Shown: positions 53,528 to 64,000 of the stretch, in pieces | Numbering within the stretch: position 1 is the stretch's first letter | Layout of the letters: the number at the start of each line of letters is the position of its first letter | Assembly (NCBI GenBank): GCA_014860445.1 | Contig: JACZJT010000012.1 | Span: 62,001 to 126,000 of the forward strand | Length of the DNA: 64,000 nucleotides | Source: Burkholderiales bacterium | GTDB lineage: Bacteria; Pseudomonadota; Gammaproteobacteria; Burkholderiales; SG8-39 | Direction of reading: 5' to 3' | Made by a program: the position numbers and the translations under genes | The notes under the pieces: model-generated | Seen by the model: the letters and a program-made list of their open reading frames with translations, nothing else | Databases searched by the model: none | What the model was told of the DNA's origin: nothing

Positions 53528-54745
53528 ATGGCCACAGCCGCAAAAGTAAAGATCAAGGAATTTTCCTTCGCCTGGGAGGGAAAGGACAAGCAGGGCAAGG
53601 TGGTGAAGGGCGAGATGCGCGCCCAGGGCGAGGCCGTGGTCAATGCGACCCTGCGCCGCCAGGGCGTCCTGGTCACCAAGGTGAAGAAACAAAAGGCCGG
53701 CGGTGGCGGCAGTGTCACTGAAAAAGACGTCACGCTGTTCACCCGCCAGCTCGCCACGATGATGAAAGCGGGCGTGCCCCTGTTGCAGTCTTTCGACATC
53801 GTCGGCAAGGGGCACAGCAATCCGGCGGTTGCGCGGCTGTTGATGGATATCAAGACCGATGTCGAGACCGGTTCCAGCCTGACCCAGGCGTTCCGCAAGT
53901 TCCCCCTGTATTTCGACCCCTTGTTCTGCAACCTGGTCGGCGCCGGCGAGCAGGCCGGTATTCTCGAATCGCTGCTAGACCGACTGGCGACCTACAAGGA
54001 AAAAACTCAGGCGATCAAATCCAAGATCAAGTCGGCGCTGTTCTACCCCATTGCCATTATCGGTGTCGCATTCATCATCACCGCCGTCATCATGATTTTC
54101 GTGATTCCCGCGTTCAAGCAGGTATTCACCAGTTTTGGTGCGGACCTGCCTACGCCGACCCTGGTGGTCATGGCCATATCGGACAACTTCGTCAAATACT
54201 GGTACATCATCTTTCCGCTGATCTTCGGCAGCGTCTACGGCTTCATGTACGCGTGGAAGCGTTCGCTCGCAGTGCAGATTTTCATGGACAAACTCCTGCT
54301 CAGAGCGCCGGTGTTCGGCCACCTGATCCGTATTTCCACCATCGCGCGCTGGACGCGCACGCTCTCGACCATGTTTGCGGCCGGCGTGCCATTGGTGGAG
54401 GCGCTGGACTCGGTAGGCGGCGCTTCCGGCAACTATGTCTACCTGGTGGCGACCAAGCAGATCCAGCAGGCGGTCAGCACCGGGTCCAGCCTGACCGTCG
54501 CGATGACGGACACGGCGGTATTCCCGAGCATGGTGATCCAGATGGTGCAAATCGGAGAGGAATCCGGCGCGCTCGACGGCATGCTGTCCAAGGTCGCCGA
54601 TTTTTTCGAGGCCGAGGTGGACGATGCCGTGGAAGCGCTGTCCAGCCTGATGGAACCGGTCATCATGGTCGTGCTGGGCACGTTGATCGGCGGCATGGTT
54701 ATCGCCATGTACCTGCCGATCTTCAAACTCGGCCAGGCTGTCTAG
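53528..54745 (+). CDS. pilC: Type IV pilus inner-membrane platform protein PilC
   Basis: 405 residues of the GspF/PilC family. Two T2SF domains: FTRQLATMMKAGVPLLQSFDIVGKG and ARWTRTLSTMFAAGVPLVEALDSVGG, each followed by long hydrophobic helices. An N-terminal soluble segment (FSFAWEGKDKQGKVVKGEM) contacts the ATPase PilB. It assembles pilin into the fibre. No pilB lies upstream; the neighbour is corB. pilD follows. Confidence 0.95.
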   Translation: MATAAKVKIKEFSFAWEGKDKQGKVVKGEMRAQGEAVVNATLRRQGVLVTKVKKQKAGGGGSVTEKDVTLFTRQLATMMKAGVPLLQSFDIVGKGHSNPAVARLLMDIKTDVETGSSLTQAFRKFPLYFDPLFCNLVGAGEQAGILESLLDRLATYKEKTQAIKSKIKSALFYPIAIIGVAFIITAVIMIFVIPAFKQVFTSFGADLPTPTLVVMAISDNFVKYWYIIFPLIFGSVYGFMYAWKRSLAVQIFMDKLLLRAPVFGHLIRISTIARWTRTLSTMFAAGVPLVEALDSVGGASGNYVYLVATKQIQQAVSTGSSLTVAMTDTAVFPSMVIQMVQIGEESGALDGMLSKVADFFEAEVDDAVEALSSLMEPVIMVVLGTLIGGMVIAMYLPIFKLGQAV

Positions 54746-54824
54746 GGCGTACGGTGGCGAGAGCGGCAGCGAAGCGTCCGGTCCGCGAGCCCTTCTTCTT
54801 GCCGCACCTGCAACGCCCCGGCGC

Positions 54825-55682
54825 ATGGCGTCCCTAGGGCCCCTGGCCCATCCCGCTGTTTTCCCCTGGCTGTGCCTCGCCATGGGCCTGTGCGTCGGCT
54901 CGTTCCTGAACGTGGTGATCTATCGCCTGCCCAAAATCATGCAGCGCGACTGGGAGTGCCAGTGTGCCGAGTTGCGCGGCGAAAAACCGGTGGAGCAGGA
55001 AACATTCAATCTGGCGCGGCCGCGTTCACGGTGTCCGGCCTGCGCCAAACCGATCACGGTTCTGCAGAATATTCCGGTCGCGAGCTATCTCGCGCTCGGC
55101 GGCAAGTGCGCGGCCTGCAAGGCGCGCATCAGCCCGCGCTATCCGCTGGTCGAAACCTTGACCGGGCTGGCGAGCGCCTATGCAGCATGGCATTTCGGAT
55201 TCGGCCTTTCCGCGTTCGCGGCGATGGCGTTCATCTGGTGCATGATTGCGCTCGCGTTCATCGATTTTGATACGCAGCTGTTGCCCGACGCGATCACGCT
55301 GCCGCTGCTTTGGGCGGGGCTCATGCTCAATCTTTCCGGCACCTTCGCGGACCTCGGCTCGGCGGTCGTCGGCGCGGCCGCCGGATATCTCTCGCTGTGG
55401 AGCGTGTATTGGGGATTTCGCATGCTCACCGGCAAGGAAGGCATGGGATTCGGTGACTTCAAGCTGCTTGCGGCGATCGGCGGCTGGCTCGGCTGGCAGA
55501 TGCTGCCGCTGGTGGTGCTCGCCTCGTCTCTTGTCGGCGCGATCGTCGGAATCTCGCTCATGCTGTTCGCGAAACACGGGCGCGACGTTCCGATTCCGTT
55601 CGGACCCTACCTCGCCGTGGCGGGCACGGTCGCACTGTTCTGGGGCAAGCCGCTGACTCACGCCTATCTGAAGATGCTCTGA
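54825..55682 (+). CDS. pilD: Prepilin peptidase/N-methyltransferase PilD
   Basis: 285 residues. Cytoplasmic zinc site with two CxxC pairs (CPACAK and CAACKA). The two catalytic Asp are in IDFDTQLLPDAIT and GFGDFKLLAA. Eight helices. It cleaves the type III signal of pilins and methylates the new N-terminus. The conserved GLCVGSFLNVVIYRLP begins about 20 residues in, so the ATG at 54825 is sensible. Only 1 nt separates it from coaE. Confidence 0.95.
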   Translation: MASLGPLAHPAVFPWLCLAMGLCVGSFLNVVIYRLPKIMQRDWECQCAELRGEKPVEQETFNLARPRSRCPACAKPITVLQNIPVASYLALGGKCAACKARISPRYPLVETLTGLASAYAAWHFGFGLSAFAAMAFIWCMIALAFIDFDTQLLPDAITLPLLWAGLMLNLSGTFADLGSAVVGAAAGYLSLWSVYWGFRMLTGKEGMGFGDFKLLAAIGGWLGWQMLPLVVLASSLVGAIVGISLMLFAKHGRDVPIPFGPYLAVAGTVALFWGKPLTHAYLKML

Positions 55683-55683
55683 C

Positions 55684-56316
55684 ATGAGCGCTACGGTGAC
55701 CAAGGCAGCACCTTATATCGTGGGGCTGACGGGCGGCATAGGCAGCGGGAAAAGCGCCGCGGCGAAGATATTCGAAGAACTTGGTGCAACTGTCGTCGAT
55801 ACCGACGCCATTGCGCACGCGCTCACCGGTCCGGATGGCGCGGCGATCGAGGCGATCAGGGCCGCATTCGGCACCGACTACATTTCTTCAGAGGGCGCGC
55901 TGGCGCGCGCGCGGATGCGCGAACTGGTCTTCGGTGACGCTGGAAAGAAGCGCCTGCTGGAGTCGATCCTGCATCCCCTGATCCGCGTACGTTCGACCGA
56001 ACTTGCCCGGGCGGCACAGGGCCCTTACGTGATTCTGATGGTTCCGCTGCTGGTCGAGTCGGGCGACTACCGACGACGCTGCCAGCGCATCCTGGTTGTG
56101 GACTGCCCGGAGGAACTGCAGATCGAACGCGTCGTGGCGCGCAACGGGATGGCGGCCGACCAGGTGCGCGCCATCATCGCGACCCAGGCGACGCGCGAGG
56201 CGCGTCTCGCTGCGGCCGACGACGTGATCGACAACAGCCGCGACCGGGCGCAGCTGCGCCGCGACGTCGAGGCGCTGCACCTGCGCTATTTGCAATCTGC
56301 CACGGCGGTCGCGTGA
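55684..56316 (+). CDS. coaE: Dephospho-CoA kinase
   Basis: 210 residues. P-loop GLTGGIGSGKSAAA, DTDAIAH, LESILHPLIR and VPLLVESG are characteristic. It adds the 3'-phosphate in the last step of coenzyme A synthesis. It lies in the pilD-coaE-zapD-yacG order common in proteobacteria. Confidence 0.96.
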   Translation: MSATVTKAAPYIVGLTGGIGSGKSAAAKIFEELGATVVDTDAIAHALTGPDGAAIEAIRAAFGTDYISSEGALARARMRELVFGDAGKKRLLESILHPLIRVRSTELARAAQGPYVILMVPLLVESGDYRRRCQRILVVDCPEELQIERVVARNGMAADQVRAIIATQATREARLAAADDVIDNSRDRAQLRRDVEALHLRYLQSATAVA

Positions 56317-56386
56317 AGTTGTCAATCGCCGATGAATCGGTCAGAATCTCCCATACTGGCGTTGTCCTTGGACGATTGACACGATA

Positions 56387-57142
56387 GTGATCACTTACGA
56401 GTATCCCTTCAACGAGCGCATCCGCACGCTGCTGCGTCTGGAGGATCTGTTTGATCGCGCGCGTTTCTTTCTCGGACGACAGGATGCGCTGGATCACCAC
56501 GCCGCACTGCTCACGCTGTTCGAGATACTCGAAGTCGCGGGGCGCGCCGACCTGAAATCGGATTTGATGCAGGAACTGGAGCGACAGAAGCAGGTGCTGC
56601 TCTCCTTCCGGAACAATCCCGAAATCGCAGAGGACGTGCTGAATCAGGTCATATCGGATATCGAGCAGGCGAGTTCGGCGCTATTCAACATGACCGGGAA
56701 AATCGGCCAGTATCTGCGCGAAAACGAATGGCTGATGTCGATCAAGCAGCGCACGGGAATTCCCGGCGGCGTTTGCGAGTTCGACCTGCCCTCGTATCAC
56801 TACTGGCTGCATCGCGATTCCAGCTCGCGCGCGTTCGACCTGCACGGATGGATCAACCCGCTCTATCCCCTTCGGGACGCATCAGCCATCGTGCTGCGAC
56901 TTTTGCGCGAAAGCGGCAAGCCATCGAAAATTGTCGCCCAGCAGGGGATCTACCAGCAGATGCTCGGCGGCAGGGTGGTGCAAATGGTGGGAATCCGGCT
57001 GCCGAAGGACTCGGAATTCATTCCGGAAATCAGCGCGAACAAATACGCGCTCAACATCCGCTTCGCAATATTCGGCGACGACGTGCGCCCCCACACTAGC
57101 ACGTCGAACGTGGAATTCGAACTCACCCTGTGTAATCTGTGA
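56387..57142 (+). CDS. zapD: Cell-division factor ZapD
   Basis: 251 residues of the ZapD (DUF1342) family, which cross-links FtsZ filaments. [34 protein letters not shown] and [18 protein letters not shown] are conserved. The start is a GTG at 56387. Its stop overlaps the GTG of yacG (GTGA). Confidence 0.93.
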   Translation: MITYEYPFNERIRTLLRLEDLFDRARFFLGRQDALDHHAALLTLFEILEVAGRADLKSDLMQELERQKQVLLSFRNNPEIAEDVLNQVISDIEQASSALFNMTGKIGQYLRENEWLMSIKQRTGIPGGVCEFDLPSYHYWLHRDSSSRAFDLHGWINPLYPLRDASAIVLRLLRESGKPSKIVAQQGIYQQMLGGRVVQMVGIRLPKDSEFIPEISANKYALNIRFAIFGDDVRPHTSTSNVEFELTLCNL

Positions 57143-57354
57143 CCCAGAAAGTGCGCACGGTCAGCTGCCCGCGCTGCAGCGCCCCCGTGCGCTGGGGTGA
57201 GGAATCACCGTTTCGACCCTTCTGTTCGGAGCGCTGCAAAATGATCGACCTCGGCGCCTGGGCCAATGAGGAATACCGCGTCGCGGTAAAAGGAAACGAC
57301 GAAGACCTGGATGCCCCGTCCGATGGATCGGAACCCGATCCGACCGACGTTTAA
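57139..57354 (+). CDS. yacG: DNA gyrase inhibitor YacG
   Basis: 71 residues. A small zinc finger with four Cys (CPRCSAP and CSERCKM), then [14 protein letters not shown] and a disordered acidic tail. YacG binds GyrB and blocks DNA binding. Start is a GTG overlapping the zapD stop. Confidence 0.93.
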   Translation: MTQKVRTVSCPRCSAPVRWGEESPFRPFCSERCKMIDLGAWANEEYRVAVKGNDEDLDAPSDGSEPDPTDV

Positions 57355-57387
57355 GAACGCGAGTCTCCGGTCTTCAGCAACACTACG

Positions 57388-58335
57388 CTAGCTGTGCACC
57401 TGCCAGCTGCCGCGCAGCATGGCGATCCCGTGTGCGCCGTGGCGCCACGCGGTTTCCATGTGTTCAGGCGCCATCCCGCCCAGCGCGAACACCGGCAATG
57501 CCGTTCCCTGCGTCGCCGCCGCGAAACCTTCCCAACCCAATGGCTGCGCGTCCGGATGCGTAGGCGTGGCGCCAACGGGACCTAGCACTGCAAAATCGAT
57601 CCCGAAGTGGACTGCGCGCTCGAGATCCGCCGCACTGTGGCAGGACGCTGCGCACCAATCCAGCTCGGGGCGCTGCTCCAGGCAGGACAGTTGCGCCGAG
57701 GTCAGATGCACGCCGTCTGCGCCGAGGCGCCGCGCCAGCGCAATGTCGGCGTTGATCAGCACTTTCGCACCGCAAGCCCGCGCTTTTTCGATGACGGCGG
57801 CGGCGAAGCGGTTCAGATCAGAAGCTTGCATGTTTTTTTCGCGCACCTGGATCAAGCCCAGTCCGCGCGCCAGAGCCTGATCGAGCAAATTCAATTGCGC
57901 CTCGATCCCGATTTCGCCCGCGCGCGTAATGGCGTACTCGGATGGAAGTTGCAGGGCGCGCATTACCGGACCATTGGCCGGCAGCAGCGGCGCCACGGCC
58001 AGCGCCGACACATGCTGCCACGAGAGTTGCTGCGTCTCCCTGCCGTGCGCTTCCCCGCGCCAGGCACGCACCCGGAAAAAATTGAGCCGCACATTGGCGT
58101 GAGGATATGCGTAGGTACGCACGATCCAGGGATAGGCGCGCTCGACGTCAATACCGAGTTCTTCGTGCAACTCGCGCGCCAGCGCCAAAGCCAGCGGCTC
58201 TCCCGGCTCGACTTTTCCGCCGGGGAACTCCCAGTAGCCGGCGTAGGCCTTTCCCTCGGGACGTTGCGCTAACAGGAAACACCCATCCGGCCGCTCGATC
58301 ACCGCCGCGACCACTTCGACTGCGGCTGTATTCAA
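57388..58335 (-). CDS. Nudix hydrolase fused to a ThiE/TenI-like domain
   Basis: 315 residues. Residues 1-130 form a MutT-type Nudix domain with the box GGKVEPGEPLALALARELHEELGI, probably cleaning 8-oxo-dGTP. Residues 140-315 are a TIM barrel of the thiamine-phosphate synthase/TenI family (LIQVREKNM, ADGVHLTS, VLGPVGATPTHP, FALGGM). Such fusions are common in beta- and gammaproteobacteria; the role of the second domain is not clear. The start is a TTG at 58335 overlapping the upstream ATPase stop codon as TTGA. The frame upstream to 58485 is shadow. Confidence 0.87.
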   Translation of the reverse strand: MNTAAVEVVAAVIERPDGCFLLAQRPEGKAYAGYWEFPGGKVEPGEPLALALARELHEELGIDVERAYPWIVRTYAYPHANVRLNFFRVRAWRGEAHGRETQQLSWQHVSALAVAPLLPANGPVMRALQLPSEYAITRAGEIGIEAQLNLLDQALARGLGLIQVREKNMQASDLNRFAAAVIEKARACGAKVLINADIALARRLGADGVHLTSAQLSCLEQRPELDWCAASCHSAADLERAVHFGIDFAVLGPVGATPTHPDAQPLGWEGFAAATQGTALPVFALGGMAPEHMETAWRHGAHGIAMLRGSWQVHS

Positions 58336-59222
58336 GCTCGCCTGGTGCGCGGGGCGGCCGCCGCGCGCAGCCGGCCCGAAACATCGCGCGCGAATTGCCA
58401 GGCGACCCGCCCCGAACGCGAACCGCGCGAAAGCGCCCATTGCAGCGCCTCCTCGTGCGTGGCTGCTATCTCCCGCTGCGTACAACCCAGCTCCGCCAGC
58501 CAGTGCCCGACGATCGCCAGATAGTCGTCCTGATCAAACGGATAGAACGACACCCACAGGCCGAAGCGCTCGGACAGGGAAATTTTCTCCTCCGATGTCT
58601 CGCCCGGATGGATTTCCTCGCCCACGTGCTTGTACTCGAGATTTTCCTGCATGTATTCGGGCATCAGGTGACGCCGGTTGGAAGTGGCATAAATCAGCAC
58701 GTTTTCCGACGTCGCCGCGATCGAGCCGTCGAGCACCACCTTGAGCGCCTTGTATCCCGCCTCCGCGGCCTCGAAGGACAGGTCGTCGCAGAATATGATG
58801 TAGCGCTCGGGGCGAGCGGAGATCTGATCGACAATATCGGGCAAATCGATCAGATCCTGCTTATCCACCTCGATCAGGCGCAGTCCCTGGCGGTGAAATT
58901 TGTTCAGCACCGCTTTAACCAGTGAAGATTTGCCGGTGCCGCGCGCGCCCGTCAGCAGCACATTGTTGGCCGGAAGCCCGGCCGCGAATTGCCGCGTGTT
59001 CAGTTCGATCAGGTGCTTTTGCCGGTCGACCCCGCGCAAATCGGAAAGCCGGATCTTGTGCGGATGGGTGACCGGCTGCAAATGGCCGCGGCCGCCCGCT
59101 TTGCGCCAGCGATAGGCAATGCTCGCGTTCCAGTCCACCGGCGGCTGCACCTGCGGCAACAACAACTCGAGACGCGCAACCAGCGCTTCCGCACGCTCCA
59201 GAAATTTGGATAGTTCACTCAT
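58332..59222 (-). CDS. AAA+-like P-loop ATPase (DUF815)
   Basis: 296 residues. Walker A GARGTGKSSLV, Walker B-like YIIFCDDLSFE and a sensor-like YATSNRRHL. It belongs to the DUF815 ATPases of unknown function. An N-terminal helical part of about 60 residues precedes the ATPase domain. It is coupled to the Nudix/ThiE gene by overlap and follows argJ by 16 nt. Confidence 0.88.
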   Translation of the reverse strand: MSELSKFLERAEALVARLELLLPQVQPPVDWNASIAYRWRKAGGRGHLQPVTHPHKIRLSDLRGVDRQKHLIELNTRQFAAGLPANNVLLTGARGTGKSSLVKAVLNKFHRQGLRLIEVDKQDLIDLPDIVDQISARPERYIIFCDDLSFEAAEAGYKALKVVLDGSIAATSENVLIYATSNRRHLMPEYMQENLEYKHVGEEIHPGETSEEKISLSERFGLWVSFYPFDQDDYLAIVGHWLAELGCTQREIAATHEEALQWALSRGSRSGRVAWQFARDVSGRLRAAAAPRTRRA

Positions 59223-59238
59223 ACCGATCGCCTGTTGA

Positions 59239-60468
59239 TCAACTGCGGTAATCCGCGTTGATGGAGACGTAGTCATGCGACAGATCGCAGGTCCACACCG
59301 TGGTTTGCGCCGAACCGCGACCGAGTTCCACCCGCACGGTGATTTCGCTTTGTTGCATCACGCGCTTGCCGTCCTCTTCGCGGTAGGCCGGATCGATCCC
59401 GCCGTCCCTTGCGACCAGCACATCGCCCAGGTGCAGGCGTACGCCGTCGACGTCGAGGTCGGGAATGCCCGCATAACCGATCGCGCAAAGCAGCCGCCCC
59501 AGGTTCGGGTCGGAAGCAAAGAACGCTGTCTTGACCAGGGGCGAATGCGCGATGGCATATGCGACTTTGCTGCATTCCTGCTCGTTCTTGCCCCCCTCGA
59601 CATGCACGGTAATGAACTTGGTTGCACCTTCACCGTCCCGAATGATCGCCTGGGCCAGCCAGATCGCTACCTCAGTCACAGCCTGGGCGAGCGCAGCGAA
59701 ATCCGGATGCCCCTCGCCGGAGATGGTTTGCGTCCCCGCGGCGCCGGTCGCGATCAACATGAATGAATCGTTGGTCGAGGTATCGCCATCCACCGTAATG
59801 CGATTGAACGAACGCGCTGTCGCAAGCGCGAGCACCTGCCGCAAGGCTTCCTGGCTCAGCGCGGCATCAGTGGCGATAAATCCCAGCATGGTCGCCATAT
59901 TAGGATGGATCATGCCCGCGCCCTTCGCGATCCCCGTCACGATCACGGGCTTACCGCCCAGGCTCAGCCTGCGCGAGCAGGCCTTGGGTACGGTGTCGGT
60001 GGTCATGATCGCCGCCGCAGCGGTTCCCCAGTTGTCCTCGCGGCAATCGGCAAGGGCGCGCGGCAGCGCGGCCACAATGCGATCCGCAGGCAGCGGCTCC
60101 ATGATTACGCCGGTGGAAAACGGCAGGATTTGCACGCTGTCACAACCGATGGCCGCCGCAAGTTCGACACAGGTCCGCCGAGCGCGGGCCAGACCGTCTT
60201 CGCCGGTGCCCGCGTTCGCATTGCCGGTGTTCACCAGCAAGGCTCGCACTGGTTTGGCGAGAGCCAGATGTTCCTTGCACAGAATTACCGGCGCGGCGCA
60301 ATAGCGATTCTGAGTGAACACGCCGGCGACGCTCGTTCCTTCGGCAAGGCGTATCACCAGCAGGTCGCGGCGATGCGCCTTGCGCACGCCGGCCTCGGCG
60401 ACGCCAAGCGTAACGCCTTTTACCGGCAGCAGATCTTCCGGTCTGGGCGGAGCGAGATTCACAGGCAT
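59239..60468 (-). CDS. argJ: Bifunctional ornithine acetyltransferase/N-acetylglutamate synthase
   Basis: 409 residues. It transfers acetyl between N-acetylornithine and glutamate in the cyclic arginine pathway. The self-cleavage site lies in [16 protein letters not shown], where Thr becomes the new N-terminus and nucleophile. [12 protein letters not shown] and the C-terminal [13 protein letters not shown] are conserved. Start at 60468 fits the family; the frame upstream to 60546 is not needed. Confidence 0.95.
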   Translation of the reverse strand: MPVNLAPPRPEDLLPVKGVTLGVAEAGVRKAHRRDLLVIRLAEGTSVAGVFTQNRYCAAPVILCKEHLALAKPVRALLVNTGNANAGTGEDGLARARRTCVELAAAIGCDSVQILPFSTGVIMEPLPADRIVAALPRALADCREDNWGTAAAAIMTTDTVPKACSRRLSLGGKPVIVTGIAKGAGMIHPNMATMLGFIATDAALSQEALRQVLALATARSFNRITVDGDTSTNDSFMLIATGAAGTQTISGEGHPDFAALAQAVTEVAIWLAQAIIRDGEGATKFITVHVEGGKNEQECSKVAYAIAHSPLVKTAFFASDPNLGRLLCAIGYAGIPDLDVDGVRLHLGDVLVARDGGIDPAYREEDGKRVMQQSEITVRVELGRGSAQTTVWTCDLSHDYVSINADYRS

Positions 60469-60566
60469 GGCTGCCCCCGGTCTAAAAGTGTATTGCGATA
60501 TGAGGGGATGCCTACCCTCATACTCCCTGATGTCACGGCGTTGCAAATCTCATATTGCAACAGGTT

Positions 60567-63290
<2,724 letters not shown>

Positions 63291-63451
63291 TAACGGGTAT
63301 CGAGGGGGAGCATCGGAACGGAAGGATTGATTTTAACATGCCCGCCCGCGCCGAAACGGCCGGAACGCCACCCAGTATCGATGACGGCACTTGCTGTGCT
63401 CGCCCGCCTGCCCCGGTCAAGCAAGCGAATCAGCAATTCTGAAACCGACGC

Positions 63452-64000
63452 TTATTTTAATTTTAGTTCGGCCGCCGAAACCTTGAGGAAACGGTTCGGG
63501 TTCTGGGCAACACCCTTATAGCGCACTTCGAAATGCACGTGCGGCCCGGTGGAACGTCCGGTGGATCCGGACTCGGCGACTACCGCACCACGCTGCACCA
63601 GGTCGCCGGCTTTGACCAGAAGTTTCGAAGCGTGGGCGTAACGGGTAATAAAGTCGTTGCCGTGATCGATGTCGACCATGTATCCATACTGCGGGTGGAA
63701 CTTCGCGACCACCACCAGGCCCGCGGCAGCTGCGTGGATGGGCGTACCCGTGTCGACCAGAAAATCAATGCCCTCGTGCATGGCGTTCTGCCCGGTTATC
63801 GGGTCAATGCGCCAGCCGAAACTGGACGCGTTCCAATCCACATCAACCGGCTTGACCGTCGGCATGAGCTTCTTCTTGATTCTGGCGTCGAACAGCCTGT
63901 TTTCGAGTATGCCCAGATAGTCGTAGCGGTTTTCCATGTGCTTGGAGAGCGCGTCGAGCTGCCCGCTCAGATCGACCATCGACAGATCCTGCGCAGGCAT
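63452..64000 (-). CDS. M23-family (LytM) peptidase, C-terminal part, cut by the window edge
   Basis: The frame is open to the right edge, so the N-terminus is missing. The visible 182 residues include the LytM domain with zinc ligands in MHEGIDF (His and Asp) and HVHFEVRY (His-x-His), and an upstream coiled region. It cuts or binds peptidoglycan peptides in the periplasm. It is the gene normally found upstream of secA in betaproteobacteria. Confidence 0.9.
   Translation of the reverse strand: MPAQDLSMVDLSGQLDALSKHMENRYDYLGILENRLFDARIKKKLMPTVKPVDVDWNASSFGWRIDPITGQNAMHEGIDFLVDTGTPIHAAAAGLVVVAKFHPQYGYMVDIDHGNDFITRYAHASKLLVKAGDLVQRGAVVAESGSTGRSTGPHVHFEVRYKGVAQNPNRFLKVSAAELKLK

Overview
The window is about 64 kb of a GC-rich bacterial chromosome, most likely a betaproteobacterium. 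This rests on gene neighbourhoods I recognise from that class: secA, argJ, a P-loop ATPase, a MutT/ThiE fusion, yacG, zapD, coaE, pilD and pilC; rpsP-rimM-trmD-rplS next to ffh; and ribB(A)-ribH-nusB-thiL-pgpA-pncC. Genes are dense and often overlap by 1-4 nt. I see no insertion sequence, prophage, CRISPR array, tRNA or rRNA gene.

Region 1 (1-9.3 kb) is the most accessory part. It holds the end of a SulP anion transporter, a TauE/SafE exporter coupled to a TIGR02186-type membrane protein, a GDSL lipoprotein and an SDR oxidoreductase. Next comes a compact cluster for a cobalt-type nitrile hydratase-like enzyme whose beta subunit is split over two genes, as in thiocyanate hydrolase. It lies downstream of an amidase and a LysR regulator. 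A possible small plus-strand transcript with a strong terminator and two small glycosyltransferases follow.

Region 2 (9.4-20.7 kb) carries a signalling operon: a membrane PAS histidine kinase, a stand-alone receiver, and a 690-residue protein joining receiver, class III nucleotide cyclase and Hanks-type kinase. A cobalamin adenosyltransferase, a cyclic-nucleotide-binding protein, a UbiA-type prenyltransferase with a GT39 membrane glycosyltransferase, a second TauE-type permease and aroG follow. aroG is preceded by a Phe/Tyr/Trp-rich leader peptide, an antiterminator arm and a terminator, which is the layout of a transcription attenuator.

Region 3 (20.2-40.6 kb) is mostly core metabolism on the minus strand: alaS, recX-recA and lexA (both recA and lexA with SOS boxes), a MEMO/AMMECR1 fusion with its radical SAM partner, the riboflavin/nusB/thiL/pgpA/pncC run (with a RibBA whose GTP cyclohydrolase half has lost its zinc cysteines), fadD, and an isolated cofD of the F420 pathway.

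Region 4 (40.9-64 kb) has a five-gene dipeptide-type ABC transporter followed by an ArgE-type deacetylase, ribosome/SRP genes, a CcsA-like protein and a CorB-like protein, pilC-pilD-coaE-zapD-yacG, and finally the Nudix/ThiE fusion, an ATPase, argJ, secA and the end of an M23 peptidase cut by the window edge.

All calls come from reading the sequence and from family knowledge. No database search was possible.
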